DNA of 64,000 nt from Linnemannia elongata (taxonomy: Eukaryota; Mortierellomycota; Mortierellomycetes; Mortierellales; Mortierellaceae), in the NCBI GenBank assembly GCA_036320915.1, contig JAXBDG010000001.1, positions 124,001 through 188,000 of the forward strand, in the 5' to 3' direction. A program made the position numbers and the translations under genes. Positions 55,678 to 64,000 of the stretch are shown piece by piece. Below the pieces are notes generated by a model. It was not told the origin of the DNA. It did not search any database and worked only from the letters and a program-made list of their open reading frames with translations. How positions within the stretch are numbered: position 1 is the stretch's first letter; every line of letters starts with the position of its first letter.

Positions 55678-56995
55678 TTGATTTTTTCGTTGTCACTCCT
55701 TGTATTATTTGTGGAATAAAGATACCCTTCACGCTTGCGTTAAATATTTTCTAATTAACATAAATCCACGCAGCCGATATGTTTTACTGAATACTAAACT
55801 TTCCGGATGAACATCTAGTCTTATCCTGTGTCCAGCCGCTGATAATCGCATCCTTAGTCCATTTAATACCAGAGCAGAAGTAAAGCTGAACCAGATGGCA
55901 TTTACCTGTATTCAAAGTAAATCGCCCTACATCTTTATCCTGTGAATACCCTGAATATCGATCCCTTGTCAACTATTGTTGTCAGTACCGCACTGGCTCC
56001 GCAACTTGACCCTGATCCTCAAATCCTGGTTCGTATGTCCTATCACCTGGGTGCTTGCCCCTTCCACCAATGTGTTGCCCTCAAACATAGTTGAAATATG
56101 GTGACATGACACCTATCCCCATCATATCATGCACCATGAATCCCAACAGATGCAAGTAATATTGTGTTTTAGAGCGCGAAACAAACGCGGAAAAAGCTAG
56201 GTGGATTGCAGGCTTTTTTCCCATAAAACATTTTCATTCCCACAATCCATACTTTCTCAAAATGTACCAGCAGTTGAGCCGTACCGTGCATACAAAAACC
56301 CCACCTTTATGTTATTAAGTATGCAAGTATAGTAATTCTTGAAAGACGACTACCCACATGCATATTCATTCTACTTTTACACAGACTCGAGGGGATATCA
56401 ATTCACTGAGGAGCCATACCTTCCGGTCGAATTGTTGCACAGAGGCTAAAAAAACGTATTCGTACTATCTATCAGTAACAAAACATTGAAGAGAAAACAT
56501 TTGTACGTTAGTTTAGCCTATTACCGGGTTATTTGTTTGCTATTGCACAAAGAAAAAAAAATGACAGTGCAATCACCGAGGAACACAATCAATGACTACA
56601 GTGCATATCAGTTTCGCTCTTTTCTTCTACCCTATCGTCGTTTTTTCTTGTTGGTTTGCGAGAATGAGATAGATAGTGTGTCAAGTGAGGTCTGTGTGGT
56701 GGCAATGGTTGCCTTGGTTCCTTCGTTTTTTTCACCACAGCTTCGCCGTCCCTGCGAGTTTGTTCCTGTTCCCTTCAGACTAACCTGCTCAAGATCGGAG
56801 CACAGACGTTTCGAGAAAATTTCGCCCTCCCTGACTTTCCTCCCCAGTCCGCTCTGCTGCTCCTTGACAGCGGTTGGCTTTCAGTGGCTTAGCCCCCTTT
56901 TCAAAAAGGCAATATTGGGCACTCGGATCGTCGTCTCCTTGCCATCAATCCTCCCTCTACATCCTCCACCTTTCACTCCACACACACATTTCGCC
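55678..56995. other. Gene-free region
   Basis: About 1.3 kb between the secreted-protein gene and TIM14, AT-rich on the left and pyrimidine-rich near 56750-56995. No gene is supported; the AATAAA at 55715 belongs to the upstream gene. Confidence 0.5.
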
Positions 56996-57591
56996 ATGGT
57001 AACCACATTTCGCCAAACCCAGAAATTCCATCCTCGTCGTTACCTCCACCACCCATTTGAAACATCAATTAACTCTTTATCCACCTCCTCCTGCACCTCT
57101 ACTTTCAACAAATAGTCAACCCCATTGTTCATCGGTATCGGAATCGCTGGCGCAGCCTACGGCACAAGACTGGCAATTCGTGGCTGGGAGCTGCACGGTG
57201 CAAAGATCATGGCCGCCATCCCCCGCCCCGGAACTATCGGCGCCGGTTCATTTTACAAGGGAGGGTTTGAGGCAAAGATGGATAAGCGTGAGGCTGCCCT
57301 TATCCTTGGTGTCAAGTACGTCCCTCCTTTCTCCTCTTCTCCCCTCTCCTAAATTCTCTCCATACCTGTTCTTTGGCTACACCGTTATGCACTCGACTTT
57401 CCCAACATCATTTACTGACACCTCTTTCCTTATTTTTGTTTTCCATAAATCATAGGGAAGTGGGATTGAACTCTTCAAAGCTGAAGGAGGCTCACCGCCG
57501 GATCATGTTGTTGAACCATCCCGATCGTGGTGGTTCGCCCTTCCTGGCCTCAAAGATCAACGAGGCCAAGGATCTTTTGGACAAGAAGTAA
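56996..57591 (+). CDS. PAM18: Mitochondrial import motor J-protein TIM14/PAM18
   Basis: Three exons: 56996-56998 (the ATG alone, followed by GTAACC), 57116-57315 and 57456-57591, giving 112 residues, the normal size. The protein stimulates the Hsp70 ATPase at the TIM23 channel in the inner membrane. The N-terminal membrane segment reads [19 protein letters not shown], and the C-terminal J-like domain contains [30 protein letters not shown] with the HPD triad, and [12 protein letters not shown]. All splice joints keep frame and fit the family. The gene converges on eIF3d. Confidence 0.93.
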
Positions 57592-58040
57592 ACATCGCAA
57601 CAACTAACAACCCGCCACTTAACAACTCGCAACTACAACACTCGGATTTTATAACCAGACATATTTTCAGGACATACAGTAGCATGGTCTGGATAGAAGG
57701 AGTGTCCGTCCGGTCTCTCGTACTATCTGGAGAAACGCTGCTCCTTGTCCGTCGTTTGGAAACCAACCTCTTCACCATCACCTTATTAGACACCTCGCAA
57801 CCCCCTTGTAACAACAATAAACGATATACAACGCAGCATATTTAATGTGCACCCCTTGCAAAATCTTGTTCTATTGCAAGTGACATCAACATTACGATAG
57901 GAAAAAAAAGAAGAGACGATGTCGATGAAAAATGAATATTTTTGGGGGTTCTACATGGCAAAATCATCATCTTTTAAAACTAAAAACTACTTCCTCAAAA
58001 CGAGCTATCAACCCACAGCACTCAAACAACAACAAAACGC
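57592..58040. other. Intergenic, convergent 3' ends
   Basis: 450 bp between TIM14 (+) and eIF3d (-). AATAAA at 57816 is a likely TIM14 poly-A signal. No gene is seen. Confidence 0.6.
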
Positions 58041-60525
58041 TTAGGCATTCTCAACCTCACCCTCCTCATTATCCTCCTCAGCCTCCTCAAAGGTCGACTT
58101 GGGAACAGAGTAGAGACGGATGACAGGCTTGTTGGGGTCCTTAACCAAGACATACTTGCCCTCTGGCAACTTCAGGGCCAAGTCGACAACAGTCTTGACA
58201 ATGCCCCATCCGTTGGTCACCTGCAAGCTCATCTGCGAAGCAAACTCCTTGGGACGGCAGATCTGAGTTCCGAGAATAGCGTGGCGGGCAGCATCCTTGG
58301 GGTTGGTACGCGAGACGAATCTACATAAATAAGGAACGAAAAAGGGGCCTGATTAATAAATAATTCGATAATTAACAATGCACAAGAAAGTAGCACGATC
58401 GTCAATCGATCACGCAGAAAACAAATTCACAAAAGCCAGAGGATAAGAGACGTACCCGAGCTTCAAGTGGTCGGCACCGGCGAGCATGCTCTGGACGACC
58501 CAGCGGGCAAGCTTGCAGCTGTTGTTCTTCATCTCTGTGGCAACGACGGCTCCGCGCTGGGAGTCGAGCTTCTGTCTCCACTCCATGGCACCACCGGCAC
58601 CCTGGGCACGAGAATCAAACTCGTTCAAGGCCTTGAGGGTGATGTAGGACTCCTCACCCTGAGCAGACTTGACGACAGCATCGACCTCAGTACGGATGAT
58701 AAGCGAGATATCCTCATCCTCGTTGGTCGAGAGGTCGAACTTGCGGTAACGGTATCCAACAAGAGGAACAGACTCCTCATCAGCACCGTAGAAGGGGTTG
58801 CTGTTCTCCAACTCGACAACCTGCTCCGAGTTGACAACCTGGGCAGCAAAGTTGGTGTTAATGTATGTGGCCTCCAAGGACAAGGCAGCGGGCGAGTTGA
58901 TGCTGTCCTTGTCGCCGCTGTCCATGGGTGGGTCGGAAGAGTTCTCGTTGACAGAGACATAGTCGAGCTGGCTGCCCTCCCGAGTGTCGAAAACAACCTT
59001 GTCGCCTGTCCTGGTGATGACAATGTCCCAGGGGTAGACGGAGCGGGGAGCAGTCATCAAGACACCGATAATGCTGTCGGTGGCGAAAACACGCTGCTCG
59101 CCCTCACGAGGAGCCTCAGCAGCCAAGTTGGTGAGAATAGGATCATCCGAGGTGGTAACATTGTCGCGCTCACGGTCAACCTGCTGGAGGACCTTTTCCT
59201 GCTTGGTGTTGACACGGTCGTAAGCCTTGTCGTAAGTGGCAATGGCACCATACTGAGCACTATCAGTTGGAATAAAAGCAATGAATATAACATGCAAAGT
59301 TGTTAGTTTTCAAGTGTTTCCCCTGCTGCTCTTTACCTCAGGTTCGCGCTGTTCAGATGTGTGAAACTTGTACACGTCCCAATATATCCCCTCCGTTGTA
59401 GGCCAGATGTCGTTCCTCAGAACATCCTTCAAAAACATCCAATGGTGTCCGCAGTAACTGTTGATCCATGTACAATGAAAAATGTCGCTTTCCTCGGCAA
59501 CGCGCCACAATAAAAACCCCAACAGACAATAAAAACCAATGCTGCCTTGCGACTTACATATCCTCAGGATCGGCAACCTCAAACTGGAGCTTGTTCAGAC
59601 GAGAAAACTCAATCTCCTCGAGCATGTTCCACTCGGCACCAACCTTAACAGAGGCATCGCGAACACGCTGGTTGCGGTCGAAATCTCTCCAGTTGTTGTA
59701 GCCACGGCGACCGCCACGCTGACCGCCCTGTGCGCCCTGACGGGCACCGCCAAATCCTCCACGGTTTCCACCCAAACGCTGGAACTGGGAGCGCTGCTGA
59801 CCCTGCTGACGGAATCCACCACGGCCTCCACGCTGGCTGGTGGCCGACTTGAAACCGGTGGTCTTCTTCTGGGCAGCAGAGCGGTTGTCGACAACTGAGA
59901 ACGAAGCCTCATCCTCGGTGTGCTGGTAGTTGAAGGCGTTGGCGGCGTTGCTTCCGAAGGGGACATAGGTATCTGAGGAGGACAGAGTTGAAAGGTTGCA
60001 AAGGAGGGTGGAAGGGAACGTGGGGAACGTTGGTTAGAGAAGAGAACTAGTGTTGGTTAAGAAAGAGCATGGAGGGGTGATCTGGCTGGAATACATGGGT
60101 AGGGTGCGTATAATGGAGCGTAGACTGTCGCACATCGACTATTCATACAGTGTTGTGGTGTCTACATCCTTGTTCCCAAAAGTGGCGGAGGTGTGTGTGT
60201 GTGTGTGTGTCCTTAGGTTCCTGAATAAAAAAAAACAAAGTCGCCATCCTGAGAGTTGTTGCGGAGGCGTGAATAGGTAGAGGAAAGAGTGTGTGTGTAT
60301 ACCTCTGAAGTTGCGGAAGCCGGGGCGGCCACCACGCTGATCACCGGCGCCACCACGGTTATCCTTGCCCTGAGCACCCTCAGGAGCAGACCAATCGGCG
60401 ATGCGGCCGAGCTTGTCGGCCTTGGAGTAAGGAGCGTAGGGAATGTCGCTGAACCTGGCGCTGAGGCTGGCGGGGCCCCATCCGCTCTGGGTGTCGGACA
60501 CGGTAGGCAGCTTGAATGCAGACAT
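58041..60525 (-). CDS. Translation initiation factor eIF3 subunit D
   Basis: Four exons, 60525-60303, 59972-59558, 59259-58456 and 58320-58041, encode about 573 residues. eIF3d binds mRNA at the entry channel of the 40S subunit and can bind the 5' cap. Landmarks are SDIPYAPYSKADKLGRIADW near the N-terminus, FQRLGG followed by an RGG-rich stretch, VGAEWNMLEEIEFSRLNKL, ATYDKAYDRVNTK, KARWVVQ-type sequence (CKLARWVVQSMLAGAD), and FVSRTNPKDAARHAILGTQ across the last splice. It ends in an acidic tail. Introns are 330, 298 and 135 bp. The 3' end of the Crz1-like gene lies only 222 bp upstream of its start codon. Confidence 0.94.
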
Positions 60526-60747
60526 GTCGAGTGATGGAGAGTGGAGGAGAAAAAAGAAGAAAAAAAAACTTGCTAAAGATCTGCACACCACTTTGAACAA
60601 CAACCTTCCTTTGCGCACCACACCACTGAGAAACTGCTCTCTATGCCAGCCTCGAGCAAAAAAATCACAGCCAAAACTAAACAAATTGACAATTCGTTAC
60701 GTCACCGAATTATTCTCTCAGGTTTTTTTATTTTAGTTGAAGACACT

Positions 60748-62547
60748 TCATTCAAGAACGGGTGTGATAGAGTCGACACAATTGGCGCGGTTCTTGGAGT
60801 TGTACTTATGTCGACCAAGCGCATCCAGGCGGGAGAACGACTTGCCACATCCACCGCACTTGAACGGCTTGTCTCCTCCATGAATCTTGACATGCCTCTT
60901 CAAATCCTACGGTTTGTCAACAAAAATAAAGTATTAATATTACTTGATATCATTTCCAAATGGGTAAGAAGTAAGATCTAAACAACAAAAAAAGGGTGAG
61001 GAAGGAGACTTACATGGTTGCGTGCAAAAGGAAGTTGGCAATGACTGCAGATAAAGGGCCGCTCGTTGGTGTGTGTCCGAGAGTGGGACTTCAGGTTGTA
61101 CAGGCGTGCAAAGACCTTGTCACAGCCGTCGAATGTACATGGGTACGCCGTGGCTCCCTCTGGAATCGACGCTGCCGTGTTTTGTGTGCTCGATCCTCCT
61201 GTCCTTCTCCTCTTGTGAACATGTGGGGCCGGCGGCGGTGCCATCACCGCTGGTTCCGTCTTGACAGGCTCCTTTGCGGTGCCAAACTGCGATCCTTGTG
61301 CTGGGAACTGTCCCAGAGGTGGAGCGAGAAGGCCCCCATTCGGTACTCCGAGTATGCCACTGTTGGCGATCAATGTGTGAAGGGCTTGCTGGATAACGCT
61401 GGCATCGTCCCTCGAGTCTGGTACCCATTTGATCTGTGTCTTTCCTGTTGCCTTGTCCACCTCGAATGTCAGTCCCTGGTTAGCGCCGGATTCCGCTGAG
61501 CTTGATGAAGGACCAGCCTGTGACGTTCCCTGAAGAGTTTCTACTCAAACCGAAAGATAAATGAACACAAAATGTTTAGTGTGAACGCCATAGATACACA
61601 GACACGAGAACACCAATGATGTTAAAGAACACAATAAAAGAATACACACCTTTGTTGGCATTCGCTTGAGTGGCAAGAAGCACTGCTTGTGCGATTGCTG
61701 TTGTATCCTCGTCCAGTTCTGGGTGCTGTTCTGTTTGTCGCTGGAAGTTATTGATGGCTTCAGTGATAGAGAGAAGAGGGTCTGTGGTTCCAGGTACTGC
61801 GCCAGCGCCGTCGCCTGTGAGATGGGCCGCTGTGTCGTCAGCGTGGCCTGTCGTCTCTGCTGATTCGAGTGTAGTAGTAGTGGTGGCTGTCACACTGCCG
61901 AGGGAGAGTGCAATCAACTGAAGTGCCTGGGCTGCCTGTGTTTGCTCAAAGGCCTCTTGCGCAGTCCTCTTTCCTTCTGTTGTCGTTGTCTGAGTCTGGC
62001 TGGCGATGGACGACAAGACTTGGTTGTAGACATTGTTGACATCGAATGTAGGTGTTGTGATATCGGTCTTGGCAATGATCGAATGGTCGACACTGGCAGT
62101 ACTGGCAGCAACCGAGGCTGCAACAGCGGCCACGGCAGCAGCAGCAGCTCGCTCCTCGGCTTCAATCTGCTCGATGGGTGTTGTCAGAGCCTTGGTCAGG
62201 GCCTTGATATCATCTGCGGTAGTATCGTTGAAAGAGTTGGCAAAGGCTGCCACAGCAGCCACGGCCGCATCCTGGGATGTTACTGGGATAGTCTCCAAGG
62301 TTGCTGCTCCTGTTGCTGCTGGTTGGTTTTGTGTTGTGGAAGCATTGTCTTCTGTGCTTGCAGTTGTTTCTGCCGTAGAAGATGAGATTGGAACTTGTGC
62401 GTCTGCGTTGTGATTGTTGTTGTCCTGTTGTTGTTGGAGTGCGGCGGTGTTGTTGGCGATGGTCTGTTGGAGGTGGAGGAGGAGAGTGTGTTCGTCGAGT
62501 TCACTTTCGTGATGAGGCTCGGCAGTAGTTGGTCTTTCTTCGGTCAT
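60748..62547 (-). CDS. Crz1-like C2H2 zinc-finger transcription factor
   Basis: Three exons, 62547-61650, 61540-61014 and 60906-60748, give about 527 residues. The first 400 are Ala/Gln/Thr-rich and likely disordered. The C-terminus has three zinc fingers: [19 protein letters not shown], then [12 protein letters not shown] joined across the splice to DLKRHVKIH, then [17 protein letters not shown] followed by an irregular end. The YNLKSH..TH, FAR.HD.KRH and RLDALGRH words are characteristic of Crz1/PrzA, the calcineurin-responsive calcium and ion-stress factor. A basic stretch HKRRRTGG precedes the fingers. No clear PxIxIT calcineurin site was identified. It shares a 270-bp divergent promoter with RLP24. 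Confidence 0.85.
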
Positions 62548-62817
62548 GATGGCTTTGCTATGGAGGCTTGGAGGGGTGCATCAAGAAAAAAAAAAGCGGC
62601 TTGGGTCAACTTTTCAACCCTCTTTTTTTTCTCTCTTTTTTCTTCTTTTGCTTGCTCTCGCTTCGGCAAAAAGAACATAGTGACGTCATCGTTTTTTTTT
62701 TTTTTTTTTCCTTTTTCTTTGTCACACAGGATAGAGAAGTATGGGTGGCAAAGGCAGAGAGAGGTCCTTCCCTTTTGCCTTTTGCCACCCCTGCAGTGAA
62801 GAGAAGAAACAGATATA
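62548..62817. promoter_or_regulatory. Divergent promoter of the Crz1-like gene and RLP24
   Basis: Only 270 bp separate the two start codons. It holds a run of 19 T at 62691-62709 (nucleosome-disfavouring) and the palindrome TGACGTCA at 62682-62689, which matches a CRE/ATF-type bZIP site. Confidence 0.55.
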
Positions 62818-63686
62818 ATGAGATTAGAAAAGTGCTACTTTTGCTCATCGACATGCTACCCCGGTCACGGCACCATGTTCGTCCGCAACGACTCAAAGGT
62901 ACTTTTGAGATGAACCCAACAATCGGGAACTGGTCAACATGCGCTGCTTTTCTGTATGCTTGAAAAGAAATGGCTGTAGCAAGGGATAAGGGAAGGGTGA
63001 CCGATACTCTACCTACCCCCGTCCTAGAAAAATCCACATCTCACTAAAGCTCAATCTGAAATCCTCAACGTTGATAGACGTTCCGTTTCTGCAGATCAAA
63101 GTGCCACAAGAACTTCAAGATGAAGCGCAACCCTCGTAAGGTCCGCTGGACCAAGGCCTTCCGCAAGGCTGCTGGCAAAGAGATGACCATTGTAAGTCAA
63201 CGCAGGAGTGCGAGCACGAGTAGGAAGCAGGAGAGAGGAGGCTCATATTATATCAGGAAGCTTTTTTCTATCTCTTGTTTCTCAATAAGCTTATTCGCAT
63301 TGAGCTCAGTTGGAACAACGGATCGGATGGCACGACAAAGGAATGAGCACCGGATACTCATTGTATATCCCTCATATCTTTACAAAAATACTTAATAGGA
63401 CTCGACGTTCCAGTTCGAGAAGCGCCGCAACATTCCCGTCAGATATGACCGGGACTTAATGGCGACGACTATCAGGGCATTAAAGAGATCTCAGGAGATC
63501 AAGGCTAAGCGCGAGCGCGTGTTTTACAAGAACAGGATGTCGGGCAACAAGCTCCGCCAGAGGACCGAGAACCAGGCTCTTATCCAGAAGCACATCCACC
63601 TCGTCGACACCCCCGCTATCAAGAACTTGCCCCAGGTCCAGAAGGTTGCTCAGAAGACCAAGCTCATGGACGTCGACATGTCATAA
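62818..63686 (+). CDS. RLP24: Ribosome biogenesis protein RLP24 (eL24-like)
   Basis: Three exons, 62818-62898, 63078-63191 and 63399-63686, encode 160 residues. RLP24 occupies the eL24 site on pre-60S particles and recruits the AAA-ATPase Drg1, then is exchanged for eL24 in the cytoplasm. The zinc-binding N-terminus reads [15 protein letters not shown], then [12 protein letters not shown] after the first intron, with the four Cys of the eL24 fold; [18 protein letters not shown] and [15 protein letters not shown] follow. The FEKRRN.PV.YDR segment distinguishes RLP24 from cytoplasmic L24. It is shorter than the yeast protein at the C-terminus. Confidence 0.93.
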
Positions 63687-64000
63687 GCTGCTGTCTTCTT
63701 TGTTTATTCCTCCTTCTGTATTCCTGTTGTTTCTTTCCTACTTCTTCGCGCATTTATGTATTCTAGACATTTCACTTTCACTTTTCTATCTACATCTCAC
63801 TCTCATCTGCAAGGCATATCCATCTTCACTGTCGTTCTCGCTTCTCACTCGTTCTTTTTTCGTTTATTTTATGATTAAAAGGAAGAACCAGGTGGGCAAT
63901 TGGGAGCCAAACAAAAAGATGATCTGTTTATGACAATCATGAGCGTGCATGTACCTCCTCGTATGTGTTGTTTATTACCAGCATGCGCTGTGTGTGACAA
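63687..64000. other. Right edge, 3' flank of RLP24
   Basis: 314 bp, T/C-rich, with no coding signal. An ATGATTAAAAGG near 63869 may be part of the RLP24 3' end. Confidence 0.5.

Noticed and set aside
58467..59306. Plus-strand open frame of 279 codons over eIF3d
   Set aside because: Antisense shadow of eIF3d exon 3, which is certain on the minus strand.
59310..59582. Possible extra exon (FLKDVLRNDIWPTTEGIYW...) in the eIF3d third intron
   Set aside because: Direct splicing from 59558 to 59259 restores the eIF3d sequence (PEDI-AQYGAI) in frame; the extra segment is not eIF3d-like.
1..64000. CRISPR arrays, bacterial operons, replication origins
   Set aside because: The window is eukaryotic; direct repeats found are microsatellites or coding repeats, with no spacer-repeat pattern.

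Overview
This is a eukaryotic, filamentous-fungus-like window. Genes are interrupted by short GT-AG introns with typical fungal donors (GTAAGT, GTACGT, GTAACC, GTATGT), intergenic DNA is rich in CT/GA, poly-A/T and simple repeats, and the genes include an SAM/RBD MAPKKK, fungal eIF3d, TIM14, SCO1 and QCR2. The ribonuclease-inhibitor-type LRR protein with an F-box-like head, the multi-copy GPD..FF/FVQ..K family fragments and the overall style suggest an early-diverging Mucoromycota fungus, most likely Mortierellomycotina. That placement is inference. Exon coordinates were derived by hand from splice sites and reading-frame continuity.

Layout. 1-8.6 kb: carnitine acetyltransferase with a long C-terminal tail (-) and a P-loop kinase-like protein (+). 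9.1-12.8 kb: two F-box/LRR genes (-) separated by an 88-bp perfect-hairpin MITE with a 9-bp target duplication. 13.8-24 kb: an eight-exon STE11/Byr2-type MAPKKK (+) and a Gln-rich SAP-domain protein (+), separated by 3.1 kb of low-complexity DNA. 24.5-30.9 kb: mitochondrial genes SCO1 (-), QCR2 (+) and an RsfS/Iojap protein (-). 31.4-37.9 kb: a tandem minus-strand array of five intact zf-3CxxC-type paralogs plus one decayed copy, each with the same Cys core but an unrelated N-terminal head. 38.6-40.4 kb: ribosomal protein L5/uL18.

40.8-50 kb is a dynamic accessory zone. A CRN/REase-like gene is split in two; between the halves lies a 3.6-kb segment carrying a six-exon gene with a C2H2 finger and two HNH-like modules, and both junctions carry GTCCA in the same reading frame. 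Then come degenerate CCCTAA telomere-like repeats, a broken unidentified coding remnant, an F-box/RI-LRR gene built of near-identical 84-bp repeats, and a 5'-truncated 28S rRNA fragment. Together these look like an old subtelomeric segment.

50.8-55.7 kb: two tandem paralogous secreted proteins of unknown function. 57-63.7 kb returns to housekeeping genes: TIM14/PAM18 (+), eIF3d (-), a Crz1-like C2H2 factor (-) and, head to head with it, the ribosome biogenesis protein RLP24 (+).

The best candidates for something undescribed are the one-core/many-heads zf-3CxxC array, the C2H2-HNH gene inserted inside another gene, and the paired secreted-protein family.
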